In this document: positions 25,902 to 36,000 of the stretch, one piece after another
Layout: each line of letters begins with the position of its first letter
Position numbering within the stretch: the stretch's first letter is position 1
Assembly (NCBI RefSeq): GCF_021440085.1
Contig: NZ_JAKCPW010000014.1
Coordinates: forward strand, 103,023-167,022
Direction: 5' to 3'
Length of the DNA stretch: 64,000 nt
From: Dyadobacter sp. CY261
Lineage (GTDB): Bacteria > Bacteroidota > Bacteroidia > Cytophagales > Spirosomataceae
Translations under genes and position numbers: made by a program
The notes under the pieces: model-generated
Seen by the model: the letters and a program-made list of their open reading frames with translations, nothing else
Databases searched by the model: none
Told to the model about the DNA's origin: nothing

Positions 25902-26969
25902 ATGACCACGATACAGCAAAAGCAGGACATCCGTAAACTAAATGTCGACCAGATCAAAACCTGGATGACCGAACACGGGGAGAAGGCTTTCAGGGCAAAA
26001 CAGATATATGAATGGATCTGGAAAAAATCAGCCCATTCATTCGATGAAATGACCAACCTCTCGCTCGCCACACGGCAGCTGATGAATGAGCATTTCCTGA
26101 TTCACTCACTCGATGTCGCCAAGAAGCAGCACAGCAACGACGGCACGATCAAATCCGCATTCAAACTTTTCGACGGCAACCTCGTGGAGGGCGTGCTTAT
26201 TCCCGCCACCGACCGCATGACGGCCTGCGTAAGCAGCCAGGTAGGCTGCTCGCTGACCTGCAAGTTCTGCGCGACGGGCTACATGGACCGCAAGCGCAAC
26301 CTCGAAGCCGGTGAAATTTACGACCAGGTAGTGGCCATCGCGCGCCAGGCCGAAACGACGTTCAATGCGCCGCTGACCAACATTGTATATATGGGAATGG
26401 GCGAGCCGTTGCTGAATTATGCGAATGTGCTTCAATCTATCGAATACATTACTTCCCCGGAAGGCCTCGATATGTCGCCGAGGCGCATTACCGTTTCGAC
26501 GGCCGGCATTGCGAAGATGATTAAAAAGTTGGGTGATGACGAGGTACGGTTTAGGCTGGCATTGTCGCTGCATGCGGCTAATGACGAAAAACGGAACCAG
26601 ATCATGCCGATCAATGAGTCGAATTCGCTGGATAACCTGGCCGAGGCATTGAACTATTTTTATAAGAAGACCGGTAACCGCATCACCTTCGAATACATTG
26701 TTTTCAATAATTTCAATGATACGTTGCAGGATGCGAAAGAGCTTTGGGAGTTTACCAAGCGCGTTCCGGCAAGGGTGAACATCATCGAGTACAATCCGAT
26801 CGCGGAAGCCGATTTTAAAAATACCGAGGCCGATAGATTGGATAAATTTGCCGCATTCCTGGAAGACAGGGGTGTTTCGGTACACGTGAGGAGGAGCCGT
26901 GGAAAGGACATCGATGCGGCTTGCGGGCAGCTGGCTAACAAAGAAACAACAGAAGCAAACCCGGCTTAA
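25902..26969 (+). CDS. rlmN: Dual-specificity 23S rRNA/tRNA adenine C2-methyltransferase
   Basis: 355 residues. A radical-SAM enzyme that methylates A2503 of 23S rRNA and A37 of some tRNAs. The radical-SAM motif is GCSLTCKFCATG (CxxxCxxC). The two mechanistic cysteines are present in MTACVSSQVGC and in DIDAACGQL near the C-terminus. Other signatures: YMGMGEPLLNY, SPRRITVSTAGIA and LALSLHAAND. The KAFRAKQIYEWIWKK segment at the N-terminus is also typical. It appears to have its own promoter. Confidence 0.97.
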   Translation: MTTIQQKQDIRKLNVDQIKTWMTEHGEKAFRAKQIYEWIWKKSAHSFDEMTNLSLATRQLMNEHFLIHSLDVAKKQHSNDGTIKSAFKLFDGNLVEGVLIPATDRMTACVSSQVGCSLTCKFCATGYMDRKRNLEAGEIYDQVVAIARQAETTFNAPLTNIVYMGMGEPLLNYANVLQSIEYITSPEGLDMSPRRITVSTAGIAKMIKKLGDDEVRFRLALSLHAANDEKRNQIMPINESNSLDNLAEALNYFYKKTGNRITFEYIVFNNFNDTLQDAKELWEFTKRVPARVNIIEYNPIAEADFKNTEADRLDKFAAFLEDRGVSVHVRRSRGKDIDAACGQLANKETTEANPA

Positions 26970-26982
26970 TGATTTCTTAACA

Positions 26983-27010
26983 TTGCATCGGGTGATTATA
27001 AGTAGTTTTG
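26983..27010 (+). promoter_or_regulatory. Consensus promoter for the phosphate transporter
   Basis: TTG at 26983-26985, 17-base spacer and perfect TAGTTTTG at 27003-27010. Transcription would begin near 27017. The alternative TTG start codon at 27008 lies inside this box, which favours ATG 27041 as the real start. Confidence 0.65.
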
Positions 27011-27040
27011 CGTCAGTATTTCAACCTATCAACTTCTGTT

Positions 27041-28462
27041 ATGTTTGGTCTCGAAACCGACATTTTTATCCTCCTCGCGTTTAGTATTTTAGCGGCCTGC
27101 GCATTTGAGTTTGTCAACGGTTTTCACGATACCGCCAACGCCGTTGCAACTGTTATTTATACCAATTCCCTCAAACCGAACATCGCGGTGATCTGGTCGG
27201 GTTTTATGAACTTCTGCGGCGTGTTCTTCGGAGGTATCGCTGTAGCCATGGGTATTGTAAACCTGCTGCCCGTCGAGCTGCTGATCGATCAGAATGTTTA
27301 TCATAGCGCGGCGATGGTGTTCGCATTACTGTTCAGCGCTATTATCTGGAACCTTGGAACCTGGTACTTCGGATTGCCAAGTTCGAGCTCACATACGCTC
27401 ATCGGTTCCATTTTGGGCGTGGGTCTTGCATTTACATTAATGCCTGAGAATACACAAGGAACCGGCGTCAACTGGTCGAAGGCGGAAGAGCTTTTTATGT
27501 CGCTCCTGAGTTCGCCGATCTTCGGTTTCGCGCTGGCAATCATTATCATGTTCATTTTGAGAAGATCGTTGTCCAAGCAGCTTCGCGAGGTTGTTTTCAG
27601 CGAGCCTAAGAAAAATGAAGCGCCGCCACTCTGGATCCGCGCTATTTTGATCACCACCTGTACACTCGTTAGTTTTTTCCACGGTTCCAACGACGGTCAG
27701 AAAGGCGTGGGCCTTGTGATGCTGATCCTCATCGGTATTGTTCCGGCGCATTTCGCATTGGATAACTCGAAAGACCCGATCGAAATGAGAACCGATCTTG
27801 TCGGTATCGAGCAGGCCATTGGCCGCATCGATTCGACCCGCCTTTCCATCTCCGATCGTCATAATCTGCACACCATCAAAAAGGAAATAGTAACATTAAA
27901 GGCGCAGATCAACCATCCACTTCCTGAGCACCGTCTCCCGAAAGAAGAGCGTATGAACGCACGTCGCTCACTGCTGCTTATCAGCCGAAATACAAAAACC
28001 ATTTTGGACAATGGCCAGGCAAATCTCAATTCGGCCGACTTTGCATTCCTGAAAAAACAATCAGGTAGTGAATCCGGTATCAGAAGATACACCGACTACG
28101 CCCCTGACTGGGTTATCCTGATGATTTCGCTTTCGCTTGGTCTCGGGACAATGGTAGGCTGGAAACGTATCGTGGTAACGATCGGTGAGAAGATCGGTAA
28201 GCAGCATTTAACCTACGCACAAGGTGCTTCGGCTGAGCTTGTGGCGGCAAGTACCATTGGAGTGTCGTCTTATTTGGGACTTCCAGTAAGTACAACCCAC
28301 GTTTTGTCGTCGGGTATTGCCGGTTCGATGGTGGCGAGCAAAGGGGTGAAAAACCTTCAGGGGGGCACTATTCGTAACATTGTGATCGCCTGGGTGTTGA
28401 CATTGCCGGTGACCATGGTGCTGTCGGGTACGCTGTATGCATTCTTCCGCTGGATATTGTAG
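27041..28462 (+). CDS. Inorganic phosphate transporter, PiT family
   Basis: 473 residues from ATG 27041. An inner-membrane low-affinity phosphate carrier. The duplicated PHO4 signatures are visible: FVNGFHDTANAVAT near residue 22 and FFHGSNDGQKGVG near residue 210. A third conserved part, GVSSYLGLPVSTTHV, is near residue 410. About 10-12 membrane helices flank a cytoplasmic loop (about 255-355, with QAIGRIDSTRLSISDRHNL). Start chosen from the promoter position. It stands alone, followed by a terminator; no PhoU-like gene is adjacent. Confidence 0.93.
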   Translation: MFGLETDIFILLAFSILAACAFEFVNGFHDTANAVATVIYTNSLKPNIAVIWSGFMNFCGVFFGGIAVAMGIVNLLPVELLIDQNVYHSAAMVFALLFSAIIWNLGTWYFGLPSSSSHTLIGSILGVGLAFTLMPENTQGTGVNWSKAEELFMSLLSSPIFGFALAIIIMFILRRSLSKQLREVVFSEPKKNEAPPLWIRAILITTCTLVSFFHGSNDGQKGVGLVMLILIGIVPAHFALDNSKDPIEMRTDLVGIEQAIGRIDSTRLSISDRHNLHTIKKEIVTLKAQINHPLPEHRLPKEERMNARRSLLLISRNTKTILDNGQANLNSADFAFLKKQSGSESGIRRYTDYAPDWVILMISLSLGLGTMVGWKRIVVTIGEKIGKQHLTYAQGASAELVAASTIGVSSYLGLPVSTTHVLSSGIAGSMVASKGVKNLQGGTIRNIVIAWVLTLPVTMVLSGTLYAFFRWIL

Positions 28463-28484
28463 GATATTAAGTGATACAAATAGT

Positions 28485-28521
28485 CGAAAGCCGCCGGGAC
28501 CCGTTCCGGCGGCTTTCGTTT
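28485..28521 (+). terminator. Terminator after phosphate transporter gene
   Basis: Arms GAAAGCCGCCGG / CCGGCGGCTTTC around GACCCGTT, followed by GTTTT. Strong GC stem directly after the stop codon. Confidence 0.85.
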
Positions 28522-28542
28522 TAGGGCAGTGGCCGCACTTTC

Positions 28543-28575
28543 TTTGCTTTTCATTGGTTTAATATCGTAAATTCG
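28543..28575 (+). promoter_or_regulatory. Candidate nadAB promoter
   Basis: TTTG at 28543-28546, 21-base spacer and TAAATTCG at 28568-28575 (one mismatch to TAnnTTTG). The start codon of nadA is 42 bases further on. Confidence 0.45.
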
Positions 28576-28617
28576 GCATGGATTTTAGTATTAAATAAAA
28601 GCCAATTATTCACCATA

Positions 28618-29613
28618 ATGACTACAATTGAAGCGCAGGTTAACCGCTACGGATATGTGACGGAGGCTATTGCAGAAGATATCGATCTCGTTGCGGAGAT
28701 CAACCGCCTGAAAAAAGAAAAGAATGCGGTAATCCTGGCGCATTATTATGTGGACGCGGAAATCCAGGACCTGGCCGATTACATCGGCGATAGTCTCGGG
28801 CTTTCTCAGCAGGCGGCCGCTACCGACGCCGACATGATCGTTTTCTGCGGCGTGCATTTTATGGGCGAAACCGCCAAGGTTTTGAGCCCTCATAAAAAGG
28901 TGGTGATCCCGGATCTGAATGCGGGCTGCTCCCTGGCCGATTCGGCGCCTGCCGACAAGTTCGCGGCGTTTAAAGCACAATATCCCGATCATATCGTGAT
29001 CAGCTATATCAACTGCTCGGCGGAGATCAAAGCATTGACGGACATCGTTTGCACATCGTCGAATGCGTTGCATATTGTTGAAAGTTTGCCAAAAGATCAG
29101 AAGATCATCTTCGCGCCCGATGCGAACCTGGGCCGTTATGTAGCCCACAAAACCGGCCGCGACATGGTGCTTTGGGATGGAGCCTGTATTGTACATATCG
29201 ATATTTCAAGGGAGAAATTGGCGCAATTGCGGGAAGAAAACCCGGATGCGTTGCTGATCGCCCACCCGGAATGTAAAGAGGATATTCTGAAACAGGCGGA
29301 TTACGTGAGTTCGACGACCGGCCTTTTGAAATTCGTGAAGGAATCACCGCACGACAAGTTTATCGTTGCAACGGAAGCCGGCATCCTGCATAAAATGAAA
29401 CAATCGGTGCCGGACAAGAAGCTGATCCCTGCACCGGGTTCCGACAATAATACGTGTGCTTGCTCTGAATGCCCTTATATGAAAATGAATACCCTTGAAA
29501 AGGTCTACAATGCGCTGTATTACGAGCAGCCGGAGATCTTTGTGCCCGAAGACATCCGCCTGAAAGCTTATGATTCCGTAGCGAGAATGCTGGAACTGAG
29601 CAAAGGCATCTGA
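28618..29613 (+). CDS. nadA: Quinolinate synthase A
   Basis: 331 residues. Condenses iminoaspartate with dihydroxyacetone phosphate to make quinolinate, the second step of de novo NAD synthesis, using a [4Fe-4S] cluster. Signatures: KNAVILAHYYVDAEIQDLADY, DSLGLSQQAA, FCGVHFMGETAKVLSP and the C-terminal CACSECPYMKMNTLEK, with cluster cysteines in the last two. It lies 30 bp before nadB, its partner that supplies iminoaspartate. Confidence 0.97.
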   Translation: MTTIEAQVNRYGYVTEAIAEDIDLVAEINRLKKEKNAVILAHYYVDAEIQDLADYIGDSLGLSQQAAATDADMIVFCGVHFMGETAKVLSPHKKVVIPDLNAGCSLADSAPADKFAAFKAQYPDHIVISYINCSAEIKALTDIVCTSSNALHIVESLPKDQKIIFAPDANLGRYVAHKTGRDMVLWDGACIVHIDISREKLAQLREENPDALLIAHPECKEDILKQADYVSSTTGLLKFVKESPHDKFIVATEAGILHKMKQSVPDKKLIPAPGSDNNTCACSECPYMKMNTLEKVYNALYYEQPEIFVPEDIRLKAYDSVARMLELSKGI

Positions 29614-29643
29614 CACCCGATTTAAATCCCTATCCCTGAAATT

Positions 29644-31218
29644 ATGCCCCAGTTTGATTTTCTGATTATCGGTTCGGGAATTGCCGGACTTAGCTACGCA
29701 GCCAAATTAGCCCGCCATTTTGATGAACTGAAACAGGAAGTTTCCATCGCCGTGATCACGAAGGTGCAGGCCGATGAAACCAACACCAAATATGCCCAGG
29801 GAGGCATTGCGGTCGTTTGGGCGGAGTCCGACTCGTTCGAAAAGCATATTCAGGATACGATGGATGCGGGGGATGAGGTCAACAAAAGGCATATTGTTGA
29901 AATTGTTGTACGTGAGGCACCCGAGCGCATTCAGGAGCTGATCGACTACGGAACCCGCTTCGATAGGGAAAAGGGCGGAGAATATGACCTGGCTAAAGAA
30001 GGAGGGCATTCTGATCACCGCATTTTGCATTTCAAAGACATCACCGGAGCGGAAATCGAGCGGGCATTGCTGGAAGAAGTGAACCGGCACAAAAGCATTC
30101 AGATTTTTACCCATTATTACGCAGTCGAACTGATCACCCAGCACCATCTGGGCGAAACCGTATACCGCTATCGCGAGGACATCAAATGCTTCGGGTCCTA
30201 TGTGCTCAACAGACAGACGGGCGAGGTAGAAAAGTTTTTAGCCAAAACGACCTTACTGGCGACGGGCGGCATCGGAAACATTTACCAAAGCACTACCAAT
30301 CCAACAATCGCGACCGGCGACGGCATTGCCATGGCCTACCGCGCCAAAGGCATTTGCGATAATATGGAATTCATCCAGTTCCATCCTACCAGCTTCCATC
30401 AACCCGGTCAAAAGCCTTCTTTCCTGATTTCGGAAGCAGTGCGCGGTTTTGGGGGTATATTAAAAAGGGCCGACGGCAGCACATTCATGGAAAACTATGA
30501 CAGCCGTCTTTCCCTCGCTCCCCGCGACATCGTAGCACGCGCTATTGACTCTGAAATGAAGAAAAACGGGGTAGATCACGTCTATCTCGACGTTCGCCAT
30601 TGCGATTACGAAAAGTTTTTAGAGCATTTCCCAAACATCACGGAATACTGCCTGCAACAGGGTATCGATGTGCGCAAGGACATGATTCCCGTCGTGCCTG
30701 CGCAACATTACATGTGCGGAGGTGTGCGCGTGACTGAATGGGGCAAGACCAATATTGAATTTCTCTATGCCGTAGGCGAATGCTCCTGCACCGGATTGCA
30801 CGGTTCCAATCGCCTGGCTTCCAACTCACTGCTCGAAGCTGTTGTTTTTGGGCATCGCGCCTATGAAAGTACAGTCGCCAATTTTAAAGATGCTGTTATC
30901 CCCGAAAACATCCCGGAATGGGACGACTCGGGCACGACGCATCCGGAAGAGCAGGTGCTCGTGACCGAAATGACCCGCGAGCTGAACAGCATTATGTCCA
31001 ACTATGTCGGCATCGTTCGCACCGACCGCCGTTTGAAACGGGCTTACAACCGTTTGGAACTGCTTCATCAGGAGCATGAGGATCTTTATCGTGAATCCAA
31101 AGTGTCGGTGGCGATATGCGAGCTGCGGAATATGATCTCGGTTTCGTATCTGATCATTAAAATGGCCATGGCCCGACGCGAGAACATCGGGCTTCATTAT
31201 AATGCTGATCACGTGTAA
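29644..31218 (+). CDS. nadB: L-aspartate oxidase
   Basis: 524 residues. A flavoprotein that oxidises L-aspartate to iminoaspartate for NadA. The FAD motif is IIGSGIAGLSYAAKLA at the N-terminus. Further signatures: TKYAQGGIAVVWAESDS, GGHSDHRILHFKDITG, MEFIQFHPTSFH and GEVSC-like CSCTGLHGSNRLASNSLLEAVVFG. Cytoplasmic. Second gene of a nadAB operon; nadC is not adjacent. The next gene is convergent and begins (3' end) only 2 bp later. Confidence 0.97.
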   Translation: MPQFDFLIIGSGIAGLSYAAKLARHFDELKQEVSIAVITKVQADETNTKYAQGGIAVVWAESDSFEKHIQDTMDAGDEVNKRHIVEIVVREAPERIQELIDYGTRFDREKGGEYDLAKEGGHSDHRILHFKDITGAEIERALLEEVNRHKSIQIFTHYYAVELITQHHLGETVYRYREDIKCFGSYVLNRQTGEVEKFLAKTTLLATGGIGNIYQSTTNPTIATGDGIAMAYRAKGICDNMEFIQFHPTSFHQPGQKPSFLISEAVRGFGGILKRADGSTFMENYDSRLSLAPRDIVARAIDSEMKKNGVDHVYLDVRHCDYEKFLEHFPNITEYCLQQGIDVRKDMIPVVPAQHYMCGGVRVTEWGKTNIEFLYAVGECSCTGLHGSNRLASNSLLEAVVFGHRAYESTVANFKDAVIPENIPEWDDSGTTHPEEQVLVTEMTRELNSIMSNYVGIVRTDRRLKRAYNRLELLHQEHEDLYRESKVSVAICELRNMISVSYLIIKMAMARRENIGLHYNADHV

Positions 31219-31220
31219 GC

Positions 31221-32579
31221 TCAGGGTTTTGTGCTTTGAGCGAGCCTATTCCTGCTTTTGCGGGTGATCGCTTTTTGCCAAACGTTTTCGCCCACTTTCT
31301 GACCTAAATGCGTGCCTTCCTCGACGCCGTCGCGGTAATGAATGCCACCGTATACCCGGCTGATGGAGGCATCCCAATATGCCTCTTCAAAAGACTTAAA
31401 GGATTTCACACCGTGTCCGTATTTTTTTTCGGTCGAGTCTGTGAAGGCCACATTATGTCCGATCAAATGTGTGAGCACTGTGCCGCATGCGGCCGAAATA
31501 GAGCTGTGGCCGCTCACGTATTCGGGGAATGCAGGCGTTTCAAGGAAAGGCCTCCAGTTAGGGTCCCAATTATTGTTGATCACCGTTTCCGGCCTGATGC
31601 GCACGCTACGGTACTTTTCGTCCCAGCAGGAAATAAAAGCGTCGTAAATCGAGAGCGCACCCAGCGTATATGCTTCTATCGACTGCATTAGATCCAGCTT
31701 TTTGTCGAGCGATACCGTTCTGATGATAGCCATCCAGTGACCGGCCGGCGTCATTTTTTTATTAGCAAACATCGCGTGGCCTACCACATTGGTCACAAAA
31801 GCATTGTCGTCCCAGAAGTAGGCCGTGGCTTTCTGATCTTCGGTCAGGGTTTTACCCGTATTATAAACTTCCATTGCGAGCTGCATAAACTTGCTGTCTT
31901 TCGCCAGATCGTATTTTGCAGGGGTCGGGCAGCGAAACTGCGTCACAGAATCGAGGGCGAAAGTCCTAACGGTATTCCACATAGGTTCGCAGGCGTCGGC
32001 GTAAGCCGGTGGAGTAGGTACCCATGTGCCGGGTTTGTTGGTCACCGTATAGCGATAACCGCGTATTTCCTTGTAGTGGTCCTTGGCCGCATAAGCCATT
32101 ACATGCTTCGCTACCGTATCACCGTATGCGATAGAGCGTTCGTATACGTCCTCAGGAATTCCCATTTCCAGGTATTTCTTGAAAAGTCCCTTTTCATAGT
32201 CGTCCCACATTTTACCGGAAAAGGTGAGCGTGCGCGCCACTACGGTGAATGCCTTGATGCTTGCAAGGGGGAAGCAATAGGCAAGAGTAGTGTCTGGCCG
32301 AGGCGGAGTTTTGAATTTAATTAATTGATTTCCAAGTGATTGGTACTCTTGGTGCCCGGGCGATATTGCTTCGTAGGCAGCAAGAAACGAATATCCATAA
32401 ATGCGGCTTGCGACCGGCGGCTTGAATATATCATGGATAATGACATCTGTGAGATACGTCGCTGTTTCATGGAATAATTGTGGATCGGCCGCTTTGGCGT
32501 TGTATTCGTCCGGCGAGGACTCTTTTTTACACCCACACAGATAGCAAATAAACAGAAGGGAGAGTAAGCGGAACTTCAT
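31221..32579 (-). CDS. Vanadium-dependent haloperoxidase-like lipoprotein (copy 1)
   Basis: 452 residues with a lipoprotein signal (YLCGC, Cys at about 17). It belongs to the PAP2/vanadium haloperoxidase superfamily. The three vanadate- or phosphate-binding motifs are all present: KYRSVRIRP (Kx6RP), YVSGHSS (SGH) and SRVYGGIHYRD (SRx5H). The Asp after the last His is at +3 instead of the textbook +4, and Pro before SGH is replaced by Val. An acid phosphatase role cannot be excluded. It is divergent from the SusC/SusD/FG-GAP locus, which ends in a paralogue of this protein (41671-43005, sharing CWDEKYRS, RIRPET, PFLxTPxFPEY and SGHS). Probably outer-membrane or periplasmic. Confidence 0.85.
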   Translation of the reverse strand: MKFRLLSLLFICYLCGCKKESSPDEYNAKAADPQLFHETATYLTDVIIHDIFKPPVASRIYGYSFLAAYEAISPGHQEYQSLGNQLIKFKTPPRPDTTLAYCFPLASIKAFTVVARTLTFSGKMWDDYEKGLFKKYLEMGIPEDVYERSIAYGDTVAKHVMAYAAKDHYKEIRGYRYTVTNKPGTWVPTPPAYADACEPMWNTVRTFALDSVTQFRCPTPAKYDLAKDSKFMQLAMEVYNTGKTLTEDQKATAYFWDDNAFVTNVVGHAMFANKKMTPAGHWMAIIRTVSLDKKLDLMQSIEAYTLGALSIYDAFISCWDEKYRSVRIRPETVINNNWDPNWRPFLETPAFPEYVSGHSSISAACGTVLTHLIGHNVAFTDSTEKKYGHGVKSFKSFEEAYWDASISRVYGGIHYRDGVEEGTHLGQKVGENVWQKAITRKSRNRLAQSTKP

Positions 32580-33086
32580 TCGATATAGGTAGGGATTTTG
32601 TAACTGAACCGGTCTACGAATATAGCAAGAAATGGGAATTCGGTGATAATTGTGTATAAAAGAATGAATAATTGTAACTTATATGTAACTAATGCTAGAA
32701 AATGTTGGCTGAGTGCCATAATTTATTGTTATTTTTTAAGAATGCATATTCATTAAACGGGAAACCTTTTTTTTGTTAAAAAATTAATATCTTTTTGTAC
32801 AATCAAACGAGTATAACAAACCCAATGGTACTTCTCCTACAAACTAATGGAGTATCCGCATGTAATTGTGTATGATATACACTGTTTGAGATCCTGAACT
32901 CTGATCGATGGAAGTAACCACCCTAACGCCTCAAACTACCCTATGTAAAAAATTCTCCAAGCTACACTCTTACTAATCCGCCGCGGCAGATTTTCGGAAT
33001 GGAAATCACTGTCCGACTTTACGTTCCGTGCTTATACGGTTAAGCAAACATTCTTACTACAACATTTTAAATCTAACTATTAATCT
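32580..33086. other. Divergent regulatory region, haloperoxidase / SusC
   Basis: 507 bp with no gene. The first 240 bp are very AT-rich (for example the T run at 32766-32774 and TTAATATC after it). Then comes a less AT-rich stretch up to the SusC start that is long enough for a structured leader. TCTTTTTG near 32790 resembles a -7 box with one mismatch, but no TTG lies at proper spacing, so I do not name a promoter. Confidence 0.5.
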
Positions 33087-36000
33087 ATGAGATTTTCTAC
33101 TGGATGGACGCCTCGTGCTGTATCACGAAGTGTTTTTTCTCTTTGTCTCGCGCTGGTGACCGTCGTGGGCGCATTCGCCCAGAACAGCATCAAGGGTAAG
33201 ATCAAAGATGAACAGGGACAACCGCTGCCTGGTGTGAGCGTTGTCGTGAAGGGCACAACCGCAGGTACAGTGACCGACAATGAGGGGATTTATACAGTTA
33301 ACGCTGAAAGAAACAGCACGCTGGTATTTTCATTTATCGGATATCTTACACAGGAAATATCGATAGGTGGCAAAAGCGCCGTCGATGTGACCCTTCTTGC
33401 CGATACCAAAGCACTTGAAGAAGTGGTGGTGGTAGGTTATGGTACTGCGAAAAAAGCTACGCTTACTGGTTCGGTAACGGCTGTGAAAGGTACTGAGCTT
33501 CAAAAGGCGCCAGCTGCCAACTTATCCAATACCCTTGGTGGACGTCTGCCAGGTATTTCTGCTGTTCAATCCAGCGGTGAGCCCGGTTATGATGGTTCGG
33601 CGATCCGTATCCGCGGTACCAACTCGCTGGGTAACAGTAATGCGCTGATCGTTGTGGATGGTGTTCCCAACCGTTCAGGCGGTTTGGACCGTATCAACCC
33701 TGCCGATATCGAAAGTATTTCAGTACTTAAAGATGCGGCTGCGGCAATCTATGGTTCACGTGCAGGTAACGGGGTTATCCTCATCACCACCAAACGCGGT
33801 AAATCGGGTAAACCTCAGATCTCTTATGACCTGAACCTGGGTATATCACAACCAACCCGTACACCTGAAATGTCTAATGCTGCAGAATACGCTACAATCC
33901 GTAACGAACTGCAAATTTATGATAACCTGCCGGTAGGCGAGTGGCAAGGTGCATTACAAGGTTTCAATTCAACCGGTTCTTACACGAGAAAAGACAATGG
34001 AAACGTGATCGCAGCGGTTTTCAGTCCCGACGACATGAAAAAATTCTCCGATGGCTCCGATCCTTTCCTGCATCCCAATACCGACTGGTATGGCTCTGTC
34101 ATCCGGAACTGGGCACCTCAGCAGCGTCATAATCTGCAATTGACAGGTGGTAGCGAAAATATCAAATATCTCGCTTCGATCGGCCACATCAATCAGGATG
34201 GCTATTATGTGAATTCGGCAACGGGATACAAGCAATATGATATGCGCGTCAATCTTGACACAAAGATTAACAAGTATATCACTGCCAACCTGGGTATTAC
34301 ATTGCGTGAGGAATTCCGTCACTTCCCAAGTGGTGGTAACGGGGCGGGAGCAATCTTCCGTATGCTGATGCGCGGTAAACCAACCGAGATCGCCATTTGG
34401 CCGGACGGACGTCCGGGTCCTGATATCGAGAACGGACAGAATCCTGCGGTTATTACAACTAATACCACGGGTTACAACAACGACAAAAGGGATTATATTC
34501 AAACGAACGGTGGTCTGGAAATCCAGGTGCCAGGTGTACCAGGTCTGAAAATCAATGCGATGGCGGCAATCGATAAGCAGCTACGTCGTGTGAAGAACTT
34601 TGAAACACCTTGGACATTGTATTTCTGGGATAAGAAAACTTATGAAGCAGACGGTAAAACTCCTTTCCTCACAGGAACAGTGCGTTCGACGTTTAAAGAT
34701 CCGCGTCTGACAGAGACTTCTGCGCAGGAATTGTCTGTTCAGCTGACAGGTCAGATTTCATATGAAAAATCCATTGATGGCCACAACTTCAATGTGATGG
34801 CAGGTGCTCAGCGTGAAAAAGTGGATGCAGATGGTTTCTTTGCATTCCGTCGCTACTATATCTCGCCTGTTGTAGACCAGCTTTTTGCAGGTGGTACGCC
34901 TGAGCAAAATATCGGTAACTCGGGTACGAACAATGGCGATCTTTACAAGCGTGCACGTTTGAGCTACTTTGGTCGCGCTGGTTACAACTTCAAGGAGAAA
35001 TACCTCGCTGAGTTTCTATGGCGTGTGGATGGTTCTTATATTTTCCCGAAACAAGGCCGGTTCGGTTTCTTTCCGGGCGTATCAGCAGGATGGCGTGTTT
35101 CGGAAGAAGGTTTCTGGAAAAACAGCATTTCCCGCTACGTGAACAATGTGAAATTGCGCGGTTCATGGGGTCAAATGGGTGCCGAACCTTACTTCCTGAA
35201 TACAGAGACGCTGGCTGAATATCAGTATTTGTCTACGATGGGTTTTGGAAGCTACATTATCAATGATCAGGTGGCAAAAACATTGCTTGAAAGCCGGGTG
35301 GTCAACCCTAATTTTACCTGGGAGGTTGCCAACAACATCAACTTTGGTATTGAAGGTACCTTGTTCAACGACAAGCTGGCATTCGAGTTTGACTATTTCG
35401 TAAACAACCGTTCTAAAACGCTTATTCCAAAAGCTGGTTCTACACCTTCCAGCGCAGGTATCGACGGAAAACTTCCACCTCAAAACCTTGGGAAACTGCA
35501 AAACAAGGGATGGGAATTCAAGGTTAGCTATGATGGCAATGCCGGAGATTTCTCTTATTCTGTGAGCGTGAACGGTGGTTATGCCAAAAACAAGATCAAG
35601 TATTGGGATGAAACGCCAGGCGCACCTTCTTATCAGAGAACTACCGGAATGCCCTTCAACTCATTCCTCGTGTATCAGTTTGACGGTGCATTCAAAAGTC
35701 AGGAGGAAATCGATGCGAACAAGATCGATTACAGCCCGATTACCGGTAACCTGCGCCCGGGCGACATGAAGTTCAAGGATGTGAACGGCGATAATAAGAT
35801 CAATGGTGACGACCGTATCCGTTCCGAAAAAGTACAACGCCCATGGTTTACAGGCGGTGCTTCGATCAATCTGGGTTACAAGCAGTTCGACCTGTCGATG
35901 TTGTTCCAGGGTACATTGGGAGGGCTTCAAATTGTAGGTCTGACAGAATCCGGCGACATTGGTAATTATTTGAAATACGACTACGACCACCGCTGGACGA

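Noticed and set aside
32766..32797. Promoter for the second SusC
   Set aside because: TTTG and a near-match TCTTTTTG are present, but only 14 bases lie between TTG and the box, too few for the known spacing.
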